A stretch of DNA of 64,000 nucleotides from Lentilactobacillus parakefiri (GTDB taxonomy: Bacteria > Bacillota > Bacilli > Lactobacillales > Lactobacillaceae), in contig NZ_BDGB01000039.1 of the NCBI RefSeq assembly GCF_002157585.1, forward strand, positions 445 through 64,444, read 5' to 3'. Under the pieces are notes generated by a model. It did not search any database, was not told the origin of the DNA, and saw only the letters and a list, made by a program, of their open reading frames with translations. This document shows, in pieces, positions 8,600 through 17,711 of the stretch. Both the position numbers and the translations under genes were made by a program. The stretch's first letter is position 1, and each line of letters starts with the position of its first letter.

Positions 8600-8906
8600 A
8601 TTTTAATTATCTTAAGTGTTGATGAGAAGAGTAGCGTTTTTAATCTGATAAAGAGAGCTTCGACTGGTGAGAGAAGACTGATTAAAAATGTGAAGATGAT
8701 CTCTGAACTCCGAATCGGTCACCCAGTACATTTGGGTTGGCTAACTCGACGTCAGCAAGCGTTACTTTGCCGAGTATCCCATGTATCAGCATGGCGTACT
8801 TAATGAGGCTAAGGTTGTGAAATCTCAGTGAAGCCAGGTGGTAAAGTGAAACAGCCTTCACCCTGAACAGCGTTAACGCGCTTCGTTTAGGATGAAGGCT
8901 ATTTTT
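8600..8906 (+). promoter_or_regulatory. T-box leader, methionine-specific
   Basis: Stem I is recognisable from the pair TTTTTAATC / GATTAAAAA. The specifier loop then reads GAAG-ATG-A with an ATG (Met) codon at 8696-8698. The T-box sequence AGGTGGTAAAGTG is at 8836-8848 and the terminator AGCCTTCA (8853-8860) / TGAAGGCT (8893-8900) ends in a T run. It would switch on the downstream gene when Met-tRNA is uncharged. All parts look intact although that gene is broken. Confidence 0.88.
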
Positions 8907-8935
8907 AATGAAATGACTTAAAGGAGAATGAGCAT

Positions 8936-9918
8936 ATGTCTGACAAATTAATCGATATTGACACCTTACTCGCACAAGCTGGCAATCGGGACAACCATGA
9001 CCAGTATCATTCCGTTTCAACCCCAATCTATCTCACGTCAAATTTCCGGCACCGTGACTTAGAAGATGCGGAAACTTTTGATCCCCACAAACAGTATTCT
9101 TATTCACGCTTGTCAACGCCAACCAGAAGTGTCCTTCAAAAGACGTTAGCCGACTTAGAGGGCGGTGCCAATGCCTTTGCGGTGAGTTCTGGAATGGCTG
9201 CAATTCAATTAGTCTTTTCATTATTTAAATCTGGTGACGAAATTATCACCTCGAATGATTTGTATGGCGGCTCATTTCGCTACTTTGATTACTTGGCCGA
9301 CCATTATGGTGTTAAATTCAGCAAGTGGAACGGCAAAGATTATGAAAAACTAAGTGAACTGGTCACGGCCAAGACCAGAGCAGTCTGGCTGGAGACTCCC
9401 TCGAATTCAACGATGAAAATTATTGATATTCAAAAAGTTGCCAATCTCATTCATGACGCTAATCGGAAGAAATTGCCAGCGAACTTGAATTTAATTTCAA
9501 TACCACCGGTGTGACCTTGGATCCCTTTGATTCCTGGCTACTGCTACGAAGCCTTAAAACCCTGGCTGTCCGCATGGAACGCCACACCAGCAACGCTAAA
9601 TATGTCGCAGCGTGTTTGAAAAAGCTGCCTCAAGTCCAGAAGGTTCTGTATCCCGGTGTCGGCGGGATGATCAGCTTTTATCTGCAAAATATGGATCAAG
9701 TTGACCGACTGTTTAAACACCTTAAAATTATTTCATTTGCGGAGAGCCTTGGCGGTGTTGAAAGTTTGCTGACCATCCCCTCCTTACAGACTCACAGTGA
9801 TATGGCAAAGGAAGATCGCCTGAAACTCGGCATTACCGACGAATTATTACGGCTATCGACAGGATTGGAAAATCCAGAAGATTTAGCAAATGATTTGACC
9901 CAAGCGCTGGGTGATTAA
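8936..9918 (+). pseudogene. Broken cystathionine gamma-synthase/lyase-type gene (MetB/MetC family)
   Basis: PLP-dependent trans-sulfuration enzyme gene, disrupted. The N-terminal part (8936 to about 9465) is normal up to HDANRK, with the SSGMAAI and YGG substrate/PLP motifs. The reading frame then shifts and the sequence resumes in another frame at IASELEFNFNTTGVTLDPFDSW. About 50-60 residues are missing, including the segment that carries the PLP-binding lysine (SATKYxGGH in the family). The rest, to RLSTGLENPEDL, is intact. A shorter link between LYPG and GGMISF may be a second deletion or a subfamily feature. The enzyme cannot be active. The start ATG has AAAGGAG. Confidence 0.88.
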
Positions 9919-9982
9919 ACCTGAGTTGTGGCATGATTCATCACAGTTTCTCACTTTTACGGGCATCATGAATAACCATATT

Positions 9983-10026
9983 AAAAATCCTCACCATTTC
10001 CATCGTTGGAATGATGAGGATTTTTC
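9983..10026. terminator. Bidirectional terminator
   Basis: Stem AAAAATCCTCA.. / ..TGATGAGGATTTTT between convergent units. Confidence 0.75.
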
Positions 10027-10729
10027 ATTGTTCAGTTTGCGCGATTTTAACGTAAAAGCTGGCAAACGACAATTGATAATACGGTTGCAGCCACACCAGT
10101 AAAATGCCATAAGTGAACGCGTTCAAAATGTACCAACCGATGAAGCTCAATTCCATGATGAAGTAATCCATCTTGTGGCTAACCATCATTTTTCGGCTCC
10201 GAGTGATTGCTTCCAGATAGCCGATCGGCTTGCCGGCATCGACCGAATCCCGGTAAATATTCAATGCTTGGGAATAGGCAAAGCCCTTGATGATCCCCGG
10301 GATAACCAACAATACTGACCACAACAGCGTCAAGACGGTGGTAATGATGCCAATCATGATCGCGCCAATGAAGTATTGGCCGCGGTTCAAAATGGTAAAC
10401 GACTTGGTCACCGGCTGGTCAAAGGAACTTTTGCGTCGAAGAATATCGATACAGACAAACATCATCCCAGATAGTAGGAGTCCGGAAACGATCGAAATCA
10501 CCGTCGAAATGCCCCACAAGTTGAGTACTTCATTGCTGCCAAAGTGCGCCGTCCCTTGGGCAATCTGATTAAAAGCCCGGTTCATATCAGCCTGATGCAG
10601 TGGGTTCATGGAATAAGCCACCGAGTAGCCTAACTGAATAAGCACTGCTGGCAAAAACAAGACAATAAAAAACGGAAAGTGGCTGTTAATTAACCGTTTA
10701 GCTTCTAATTTTAATCCTACGCGGTCCAT
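10025..10729 (-). CDS. DUF975 family integral membrane protein
   Basis: A 234-residue protein with four or five predicted membrane helices and the DUF975 signature region AITRSRKMMVSHKMDYFIMELSFIGW near the C-terminus. The family is common in lactobacilli and of unknown function. Start at 10729 follows TGGAGG. It lies 28 bases after the aquaglyceroporin gene and probably shares its transcript. A paralogue with 40-50% identity by eye is at 18260. Confidence 0.85.
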   Translation of the reverse strand: MDRVGLKLEAKRLINSHFPFFIVLFLPAVLIQLGYSVAYSMNPLHQADMNRAFNQIAQGTAHFGSNEVLNLWGISTVISIVSGLLLSGMMFVCIDILRRKSSFDQPVTKSFTILNRGQYFIGAIMIGIITTVLTLLWSVLLVIPGIIKGFAYSQALNIYRDSVDAGKPIGYLEAITRSRKMMVSHKMDYFIMELSFIGWYILNAFTYGILLVWLQPYYQLSFASFYVKIAQTEQ

Positions 10730-10757
10730 AGATACCTCCAAGAATAATTGATACTGT

Positions 10758-11462
10758 CTATTTAACCATAACTTGGAGTCCGGCCGCAATAATACCACCG
10801 GTTAGCGGGCCAAACATTGGTACCCATGAGTAATACCACTCACCACTACCACGATTGGGAACCGGAATCACGGAGTAGGCAAATCGCGGTCCCCAATCAC
10901 GAGCCGGATTCAAAGCAAAGCCGGTCGTTGTTCCGACACCCAGTCCGACAACCATAATTAACAGGCCAACGACAAAGGGTTTTAGCCCCTGGGAGAAATC
11001 ACCCAAATTTAACAGCGCAAAGACAAACACAAAGGTTGCTACGACTTCGGATAGATAATTGGCAACTGGTGAATAAATGGCGGGACGGGTCGCAAAAATG
11101 CCGACAGTGTTGCCATTTTCAGGTGTCGTGGTTTTAAAATGTGGATAAAAGATCATCATGATGGTGGCAGCGCCGAGAAATGCGCCGAGAAATTGCCCCA
11201 ATAAATACGGCATCACCTGGTTCCATGGGAAGAGGCCAAAAATGGCATAAGGGATGGTGACGGCTGGATTCAAATGTCCAAGCGACCCCAGCGACGACGC
11301 CACATAGACCCCCATCGTCACCGCCATCCCCCAGGCAACACTAATAAATGTCCAATTAGATCCCTTTGCATAAGTGTGTTGGAGATTGGCCCCGGCACAA
11401 GCACCGGTTCCCAGCACAATCAACACGTACGTTCCAAATAATTCACCGATAAATCCATTCAT
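10758..11462 (-). CDS. glpF: Aquaglyceroporin / glycerol facilitator (MIP family)
   Basis: A 234-residue six-helix channel for passive glycerol and water entry. The two pore motifs are visible: HLNPAVT in the first half and ALNPARDWGPR in the second; the Asp after NPAR marks the glycerol-conducting branch. Start at 11462 follows GGTGGG; an upstream TTG in frame lacks a ribosome site. It would supply glycerol for the dhaT branch 2.4 kb away, an inference. It is followed by a DUF975 gene. Confidence 0.9.
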   Translation of the reverse strand: MNGFIGELFGTYVLIVLGTGACAGANLQHTYAKGSNWTFISVAWGMAVTMGVYVASSLGSLGHLNPAVTIPYAIFGLFPWNQVMPYLLGQFLGAFLGAATIMMIFYPHFKTTTPENGNTVGIFATRPAIYSPVANYLSEVVATFVFVFALLNLGDFSQGLKPFVVGLLIMVVGLGVGTTTGFALNPARDWGPRFAYSVIPVPNRGSGEWYYSWVPMFGPLTGGIIAAGLQVMVK

Positions 11463-11499
11463 ATTCTTACCCACCAAATTTTTTGTATTCAATCATATT

Positions 11500-12687
11500 T
11501 TACAGGTTAGCAGAGTGAGATGAAAGCCCTTTCGCAGTCAAATGATTCAGCCATAATACCAGTCCCAATGCGATAACCGCATAAACTGCCCCACCCGGGC
11601 CAACACCATCAAGGCTGAGGTTACTGACAATCACTCCGCCGGTTGCTGATCCCAAGGCAATTCCGAAGTTTGAAAAAATTGAATTCAACGATGAAGCCAA
11701 CACAATGGACTGTGGATAGTCCCGTTCGGCAATTTGGAGAAAGAAAAGTTGGATGGGTGAATTGATTAATGGCATGGTAAAAATAACCAACGTCAATAAA
11801 AGTGCCCCGGGCCAGCTGAAGTTAAAAACAAATGGCATCAGCATCATTAAGATGAACTGGGCGAGATAAACAAACGGCATCCCCTTTAGTCCCGCACCCT
11901 CGCTCAAGCGGCCACTGGCACGGTTGCCAATAATGTTGGCAATTCCAAATACGGATAACAAAATTGTCAGCATTGACACCGAAAAGTGGAGCTGCTTGGT
12001 GATAATTGGCCGTAAATAAGTATAGAAGACATAGATTGTCGCTAAATTAAACATCGGCAGCAACATCCCGAGTTGAATTCGGTGGTTGCCCAGCAAGGCC
12101 AACTGCCCGGAAATGGTACTCTTTTTTTGCCTGAAGTCCTTTGGTAGACTCATCAAAATCATAATCATCGTCAATAATGAAATAACGATAACTGTCAGAA
12201 AAGATATCCGCCAGCCAAATTGGGTTGAAATCCAGGTTCCAAGAGGGACGCCGACCACTGAAGCGATTGAGAACCCCGAAAACACCCAAGATAACCGCCA
12301 GCCACGTTTAGGCATTGGGGCAACGTACCCCGCAAAGGTCAACCCAAGTGAGATTGAAACGCCGGCTACCATGGCAGTGACAACCCGAGACACCGCCAAC
12401 ATCAAAAAGTTAGGCGCCAAAAAGCTCAAAATATTGCCAACCGTAAAAACGGCCATTGCGACCATTAAATCCCAAAATAAATTAAATCGACCAATCAAGA
12501 TCGTAATAAACGGCGTACTAATGGCATACACAATCGCAAATGCGGTCACCAAATAGCCGACCGTTGCCACAGACACGTGGAACTGGTGGCTCAAATCATC
12601 CAGGATCCCGACAATTAGGAATTCACTGAACCCCAATACAAATGCAATAAGAACTAAAACAAAGCTTTGAAACTTGAATGTTTTCAT
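11500..12687 (-). CDS. MFS transporter, DHA1 (AraJ/PbuE-like) family
   Basis: A 395-residue protein with 12 predicted membrane helices, of the drug:H+ antiporter-1 type seen in AraJ, YdhP or purine-efflux PbuE. The family's FSEFLIVGIL segment in helix 1 and GVPLGTWI in helix 5 are visible. The substrate is unknown. Start at 12687 follows AAAGGGGATG; the in-frame extension upstream has no ribosome site. It ends 37 bases before the aquaglyceroporin start and may be transcribed with it. Confidence 0.8.
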   Translation of the reverse strand: MKTFKFQSFVLVLIAFVLGFSEFLIVGILDDLSHQFHVSVATVGYLVTAFAIVYAISTPFITILIGRFNLFWDLMVAMAVFTVGNILSFLAPNFLMLAVSRVVTAMVAGVSISLGLTFAGYVAPMPKRGWRLSWVFSGFSIASVVGVPLGTWISTQFGWRISFLTVIVISLLTMIMILMSLPKDFRQKKSTISGQLALLGNHRIQLGMLLPMFNLATIYVFYTYLRPIITKQLHFSVSMLTILLSVFGIANIIGNRASGRLSEGAGLKGMPFVYLAQFILMMLMPFVFNFSWPGALLLTLVIFTMPLINSPIQLFFLQIAERDYPQSIVLASSLNSIFSNFGIALGSATGGVIVSNLSLDGVGPGGAVYAVIALGLVLWLNHLTAKGLSSHSANL

Positions 12688-12907
12688 TGATTTCTCATCC
12701 CCTTTATTAATTTCTGAAAAGCACAACTTTTTCATACTACAGGTTTTATCAGGAATTATCTAGCCACTTTTGAGAAAAAATGATTAACTGAGTTGATTTA
12801 ATGCGGCTGTAACATTTGCCAAGACTTGGGGCATTGCCTGACCACGTGGTCACTTGATACAATAAACTTAAATAGTGATTGTTAATGAAGGATATCAAGG
12901 AGGAATA

Positions 12908-13120
12908 ATGATTATGTTTGGAAATCAAAAGGCCAAGAAGCGTTTTACTTCAACCAAGTTGGAAAGCACTGATTCTGGGAATCTTGTCAGCGTCATTACT
13001 GATCGGCAGACGGGTGTTCAGTACCTCAACATTGGTGGCGGTGGTGTTTCTACAGGTGGAGGTGTGACGGTATTAGTGGATGCTGATGGAAAGCCGCTGT
13101 TGAATGACGACCAAGAATAA
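12908..13120 (+). CDS. Small DUF6440-like protein
   Basis: A 70-residue soluble protein with the pattern ITDRQTGVQYLNIGGGG...LVDADGKPLL, typical of the DUF6440 family as I recall it. Function unknown. The start has AAGGAGGAATA directly upstream. It stands alone and is followed by family C repeats. Confidence 0.65.
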   Translation: MIMFGNQKAKKRFTSTKLESTDSGNLVSVITDRQTGVQYLNIGGGGVSTGGGVTVLVDADGKPLLNDDQE

Positions 13121-13156
13121 TCGTTTATCAGGTTTCCATTCAATCGATAATATCGG

Positions 13157-13320
13157 TAGAGAGTTATTATCAGCTCTCTTCTGCCTTTAAAATACGTTCC
13201 GACGGCCGACGGGAGTCTGCCTAGCTTACTCGGCGACGCCCCCGACCCCTGCTACACAAAGAAAGACAGCCAACGATGAATAACCCCCCATTCATCATTG
13301 GCTGTCTCATATACACTACG
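13157..13320 (+). repeat. Hairpin element C2
   Basis: Left flank GCTCTCTTCTGCCTTTAAAA.. followed by the shared module CTGCCTAGCTTACTCGGCGAC. The hairpin has arms AGACAGCCAACGATGAAT (13264-13281) / ATTCATCATTGGCTGTCT (13290-13307), which pair except for one mismatch. The right flank seen in C3 is missing. Confidence 0.75.
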
Positions 13321-13332
13321 GGTACATCGGCT

Positions 13333-13615
13333 TGTTTTTCTATTATCTCCAGCTACCTTCTGCTTTTGAACTATGCTCCGACGGCCGGCTGAAAGCCTGC
13401 CTAGCCTAATTGGCGACGCAACTGATGCTAACGGGTTATCGATTGAACGAGGTGAGGATCTGTTATTTCATTTCCTGCTCCCTTCGGCTTTTGAAATACG
13501 TTCCGACGCCCCTGACCCCTGCTACACAAAGAAAGACAGCCAACGATGAACAAACCCCATTCATCATTGGCTGTCTTTCTTTGTGCTCCGGGGTCACCCG
13601 GGGCTCGTCACGCTC
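13333..13615 (+). repeat. Hairpin element C3, preceded by a flank-only copy
   Basis: A copy of the flank and of the module GCCTAGCCTAATTGGCGACG without a main hairpin (13333-13425) precedes a full unit (about 13462-13615). Its stem extends the C2 stem outward (CACAAAGAAAGACAGCC.. / ..GGCTGTCTTTCTTTGTG) and is followed by CTCCGGGGTCACCCGG and CTCGTCACGCTC. Together with C2 this accounts for most of the 13121-13794 gap. Confidence 0.75.
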
Positions 13616-13794
13616 CACAAAAAAGGAACCCGCACACTATTTGCGAGTTCCCTTCTCAAATGCATCAACTATTTTAATTCGTTCTCCACAGCTGATGCCT
13701 TAAGAGATATTCCACTATTCAAAAAGCATCACCTCCTTTTTTGATTGGTAATAGAATACAACCAATCAAAATAAATTGCAAGCCGTTTGAATTC

Positions 13795-14298
13795 TTAGTC
13801 ATCATAGTCGTTTTCATGATCATTTTGCAGGACATCGTCGCCGACCCAATACTGTTTACCAGATTGATTGCCCAAGGTAATTCGGTAGAAGTCCTCATGA
13901 TCATACTCGTTATCATCGTCATCTTTGAAGGTCGCAATTGCCTTTTTATTGACGTGAACCAACTTGTTTTCCGAAACGTTTAAGTTGTCCCAAGAATCGA
14001 CTTTGTTCGAATCAACGGTTCCCGGCACATTCCGATACAAATATTCTTCGCGATACTCCCGATCAAGAGTCGTCGTAAACTTGGCCTTCTCATAGCGAAC
14101 TTTGATTGCCCGCTTTGCGTGGGTAATCGTGGTCGAAGTGGATGCCGAAGGAGTGGTTGAAGAACTTGCCGAACTAGACTGCTCGGTCTTCGTACTGCTA
14201 GAACTTTCACTACTCGAACTGTTTGACTCATTCGAACAACCAAACAATCCCAGTGGCAGAACAAATAACAGCAACGCTGTGGTGAGTGCTTTTTTCAT
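13795..14298 (-). CDS. Lipoprotein, paralogue of the protein at 6125
   Basis: A 167-residue surface lipoprotein with a type II signal peptide and lipobox LFGC (Cys21), then a Ser/Thr-rich linker (residues 22-55) and a C-terminal domain shared with 6125-6634 (YREEYLYRNVPG, VNKKA, an acidic DDDDNEYDHEDFYRI turn, YWVGDD). The acidic turn could bind cations; this is speculation. Start follows AGGAGG. No function is known. Confidence 0.78.
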   Translation of the reverse strand: MKKALTTALLLFVLPLGLFGCSNESNSSSSESSSSTKTEQSSSASSSTTPSASTSTTITHAKRAIKVRYEKAKFTTTLDREYREEYLYRNVPGTVDSNKVDSWDNLNVSENKLVHVNKKAIATFKDDDDNEYDHEDFYRITLGNQSGKQYWVGDDVLQNDHENDYDD

Positions 14299-14395
14299 AT
14301 TGGCCTCCTAACAAATCGTTTGCTATAATACCTATCAATATTATAAATGATCAGGTAACGAAATTCTAACAAACCGATTCAAAAAGGCTGGGTCA

Positions 14396-14830
14396 TTAGT
14401 CTAAAACCGTGTATGAATATTTGTGTTCGTACTTATGGTTGGGAAATACATGGTAAGTGCCAATCCCATGATATTTAATTAAAACCTTCTTGTAGGAGCC
14501 ACCAATCAGTTTCTTGGTAGTCTTGTACTGGCCTAAATCCTTCTTTGATGACTTTGACTTATTGAACAAATACCAGGAACCCCACTTGCTAACTTGAAGC
14601 TTGCGGGCATCTTTTTTTGACGGCGTATAAGCCTTGCCGTTCGCTGTAAAACTATGGGTGGTAATCTTGATGACGTTAAACTTACCGCTGCCGCGATATT
14701 CATACCAAGTGCCCCGCAATGCTTTGGGGGTCGTGGTTGAGGTGCTAGCGTCAGCTTGGGCTGGAAGAGCTATTAACTGAATTCCGAAAACGATCGCCAT
14801 TGCAAACATAAAAATCTTGAATTGTTTCAT
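14396..14830 (-). CDS. Small secreted basic protein
   Basis: A 144-residue exported protein: signal peptide (hydrophobic residues 7-22, likely cut after AQA), a short Ser/Thr segment, then a lysine-rich beta-type domain with repeated aromatic residues (GTWYEYRGSGKF, KWGSWYLF, YHVFPNHKYEHKYSYTVLD). It resembles small extracellular proteins common in lactobacilli; no family is recognised. Start at 14830 follows GGGAGG. Confidence 0.65.
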   Translation of the reverse strand: MKQFKIFMFAMAIVFGIQLIALPAQADASTSTTTPKALRGTWYEYRGSGKFNVIKITTHSFTANGKAYTPSKKDARKLQVSKWGSWYLFNKSKSSKKDLGQYKTTKKLIGGSYKKVLIKYHGIGTYHVFPNHKYEHKYSYTVLD

Positions 14831-14913
14831 TATTCCGCCTCCCATTTGGTTATAACAAGTATATCATCGATTACCTCAGAGTTATTTTTCCATCCGACTA
14901 CAATTACTTTACA

Positions 14914-15096
14914 GAGAGTGGGAATTAAAGCGGTTAGTTTCCAGAATATAAGCCAGCCATCCGAATATCCTGGGTTTGGATATTTGGATGGCTGGCTTAT
15001 ATGGCCGGAAACTGCTTTAATTCCCACGTTTCTGCTATGAAATATTGATAATGCTGAAGTCCGGGTGAGACGATAATTATTTGTGTCCCAACCCCA
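14914..15096 (+). repeat. Hairpin element A2
   Basis: Core identical to A1 over the whole double hairpin (inner arms AAGCCAGCCATCC / GGATGGCTGGCTT, loop TGGGTTT), then diverging and ending in GGGTGAGACGATAATTATTT and GTGTCCCAACCC. It lies between hisD (3' end) and the secreted protein gene. Confidence 0.8.
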
Positions 15097-15112
15097 TAAA
15101 ACGCCAAACGAG

Positions 15113-15184
15113 AAAAATGGTCATTCACTCATCTCGCGCATTCACTCATCTCGCGTTAAACCAGACGACTGAATGACCATTTTT
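15113..15184. terminator. Terminator with a tandem repeat in its loop
   Basis: Arms AAAAATGGTCATTCA / TGAATGACCATTTTT enclose a loop containing two perfect copies of CATTCACTCATCTCGCG (15122-15138 and 15139-15155). It follows the hisD stop on the minus strand. Confidence 0.75.
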
Positions 15185-15219
15185 GTAATCAATGTTACGA
15201 ACTCACGACAGATTTTACA

Positions 15220-16500
15220 TTAATCGTCAAAGCGGCTTTCGATCGCCCTGGCATGGGCTTCGAGGCCTTCAACCCGCGCAAGGGTCGTGATCGCATCCTT
15301 CTCTTTCTTCAATGCTTCCCTAGTATAGGAAACAAATTGTGTGCGTTTAACGAAATCTTGAACCCCCAGCGGTGAGAAGAATCGGGCAGTCCCACCGGTT
15401 GGTAAGATGTGAGTGGGGCCTGCCAAATAGTCACCCAGCGGCTCAGATGCAGAAAAGCCCAGAAAGACGGACCCCGCATTTTTGATTTGGTTCAAGTATT
15501 CAATTGCATCAGGTAATTGGACTTCCAAATGTTCTGGCGCAACGGCATTCATGAGGGTAAAGGCATCATCAATGTCATCAACCACTGCAATGAATCCTTC
15601 ATTATCCATGGCGGCTTTGGCAATTTCTTTTCGGGGCAGCAAATCAACCTGGCGATCCATCTCCTGACTAACAGCCTCAGCTAGGGAACGGTCATCGGTC
15701 ACAAGAATCGGCCGGGCCAATTTATCATGTTCAGCCTGAGATAATAAGTCGGCCGCAACTTGACTGGGAACGGCTTGTGATCCCGCAATGACACCAATTT
15801 CAGACGGACCGGCAATCATATCGATATCAACCTGACCGAACACCTGCTTCTTAGCGGTTGCCACAAACACGTTACCAGGCCCGGTGATCTTATCCACTCG
15901 CGGCACGGTTTCAGTTCCGTATGCCAAACTGGCAATTGCTTGGGCGCCACCCACCTTATAAATTTCATCAACGCCAGCAATCTTAGCAGCTGCCAGCACC
16001 GCTTTATTCAAGCCATCCTTTTGCGGCGGGGTGACCATGACAATCCGTGAAACCCCAGCAATTTTAGCGGGAATAACGTTCATCAAGATTGAAGACGGAT
16101 AAGCAGCCGTCCCACCCAGAACATACAGCCCAACTGCCGCCAGCGGAGCGATCTTTTCACCACGAATGACCCCCTTCTTTTTGGCGTCAATGAAACTGTC
16201 TTCCACTTCCATCTCATGGAACGAGGTAATATTATCTTTGGCAAGTTCTAAGGCCTTGATGACTTGATCGTCAGTGGCTTCATAAGCATCGTCAATTTCT
16301 TGCTGGGTAACCTTCAAGCTGTCCAACTCAACGTTATCAAATTTCTGTTCATACATTTTCACCGCCTGGTCCCCATCTTTGATGACATTGGCAATGATTT
16401 CTCGAACTGACTTTTCAACCTCTTCCCGATTGGCAACGGCGTTAGTCCTGATAGCAACCTGTTTCAATAATTGGTCCAAAGAATCTTCAATAATTTGCAT
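15220..16500 (-). CDS. hisD: Histidinol dehydrogenase (orphan)
   Basis: A 426-residue enzyme that oxidises L-histidinol to L-histidine in two NAD+ steps. The zinc and catalytic residues are in place: SQAEHD (Gln/His ligands), APEHLE (catalytic Glu-His), the Asp in GDYLAGPTH, and EGLEAHA (His ligand). It appears functional. No other histidine-biosynthesis gene adjoins it; it is a single-gene unit under its own His T-box, with a terminator after it. The start ATG has only a modest ribosome site (GAAAGGAAG). Confidence 0.93.
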   Translation of the reverse strand: MQIIEDSLDQLLKQVAIRTNAVANREEVEKSVREIIANVIKDGDQAVKMYEQKFDNVELDSLKVTQQEIDDAYEATDDQVIKALELAKDNITSFHEMEVEDSFIDAKKKGVIRGEKIAPLAAVGLYVLGGTAAYPSSILMNVIPAKIAGVSRIVMVTPPQKDGLNKAVLAAAKIAGVDEIYKVGGAQAIASLAYGTETVPRVDKITGPGNVFVATAKKQVFGQVDIDMIAGPSEIGVIAGSQAVPSQVAADLLSQAEHDKLARPILVTDDRSLAEAVSQEMDRQVDLLPRKEIAKAAMDNEGFIAVVDDIDDAFTLMNAVAPEHLEVQLPDAIEYLNQIKNAGSVFLGFSASEPLGDYLAGPTHILPTGGTARFFSPLGVQDFVKRTQFVSYTREALKKEKDAITTLARVEGLEAHARAIESRFDD

Positions 16501-16561
16501 ATGAGCGGCTTCCTTTCAGCTGACAAAACAGTCGGTCACGATCAAATCCTATGAAATAAAA

Positions 16562-16868
16562 AAGTCCTCAGACATTGCCTAAGCAATATCTGAGGACGAT
16601 CTTTCGCGGTTCCACCTCACGTTTATCGTTTTCTTACAAAAACGACCTTACGCTGCTTATAGCTAGTCGTCCAAATTGGAGAACAGCTACAGTAGCCGTG
16701 GTAACGCTCACTAGCGGGATAACCTACTTGGTTCAATCACCCAGTTCATAGATGTGTGTTCACTGCCACTCACTTCCCCTTCCCACCGACGGGGCTCTCT
16801 TTATGTGAATTAAACAGCTACTTTTCTAATCGTAACTTCATGTTTATTATTTATTTTTAATTTGTTGA
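16562..16868 (-). promoter_or_regulatory. T-box leader, histidine-specific, for hisD
   Basis: Minus strand: T-box sequence AGGTGGAACCGCG (16606-16618), terminator GTCCTCAGA / TCTGAGGAC (16564-16597), and specifier loop GAAC-A-CAC-A with a CAC (His) codon at 16754-16756. A promoter TTGACT (16898-16903), 16 bp, TAAATT (16876-16881) lies upstream. Confidence 0.9.
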
Positions 16869-16927
16869 TACTTGTAATTTACCACCAATTATCATTAAGT
16901 CAAGCAGTTTTTGAAAAACGATTGTCA

Positions 16928-17578
16928 TTAAATATTAAAGTAAATCGATAAAAACATTGTCAGCGTGCCACCCATAACAAAGAAATGCCAAATCAGATGC
17001 ATCCCTGGAATCTTTGGAATACTATAAATCAACGCCCCCACGGTGAAGGTAACACCACCGGCGACCAACAGCCAAAAACCACTAGTACTCAAATTGGCAT
17101 ACAATTCCTTTCCCAGGAGCATACATAACCATCCCATGACAACATAGATGGTGGTTTCAGTCTTTTGAAAACGGCCATGAAACACCACATGGCTGACAAT
17201 CCCCGCAATGGCCAGGATCCAAACACTTGCCAACAATAAATTGCCAGCCCAATTGTGGACGAAAATCAGACAATATGGCGTATAGGTGCCAGCAATTAAG
17301 AGAAAAATGTTACTGTGATCAAAGATCTGAAAGAGTCGTTTCGCTCGGGTAAAGACGAAGCAGTGCAGCAGCGTCGAAGCTAAGTACAAACACAGGACGG
17401 TCAAACTATAGATCACTAAGCTCACCACGGCGACACTGGAAAGGCCATCCCGAACAGCTTTAGTAATCAATAAAGATGACAGCCAGATGGCAACGAAAAA
17501 CGAAACACCATGCGTGATCGCATTCAGTGCCTCATAAATAATCTGTTGGTGACGCATTTTGGCAGTTTGTTCATTCAT
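16928..17578 (-). CDS. Hemolysin III / TrhA family membrane protein
   Basis: A 216-residue protein with seven predicted membrane helices, belonging to the PAQR-like hemolysin III (TrhA/YqfA) family. The N-terminal EALNAITHGVSF and C-terminal HLIWHFFVMGG motifs are present. Homologues are linked to membrane-energy or lipid homeostasis rather than haemolysis. Start at 17578 follows GGAGAC. It is divergent from the DUF1836 gene. Confidence 0.88.
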   Translation of the reverse strand: MNEQTAKMRHQQIIYEALNAITHGVSFFVAIWLSSLLITKAVRDGLSSVAVVSLVIYSLTVLCLYLASTLLHCFVFTRAKRLFQIFDHSNIFLLIAGTYTPYCLIFVHNWAGNLLLASVWILAIAGIVSHVVFHGRFQKTETTIYVVMGWLCMLLGKELYANLSTSGFWLLVAGGVTFTVGALIYSIPKIPGMHLIWHFFVMGGTLTMFLSIYFNI

Positions 17579-17711
17579 CACAATGTCTCCTTAACATCAT
17601 CATAAGGTATCGGCATTCTATAGTCAAGGTAATCTAGGCATCAAATCTACGTTCTTTATTTTTGACATTTTCTATGTAATAATACAAGTATTTACTTTGA
17701 AAGGAAATAGG

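Noticed and set aside
13250-13620. CRISPR-like array in the tandem C elements
   Set aside because: Only two copies, no regular spacers, and no cas genes in the window; the pattern is of hairpin elements.
13410-13703. Reading frame of 97 codons at 13410-13703
   Set aside because: It runs through C3 repeat arms and a hairpin; not conserved in other C copies.
14822-15040. Frames of 65-72 codons on both strands inside element A2
   Set aside because: A palindromic repeat naturally opens matching frames on both strands, and they are not gene-like.
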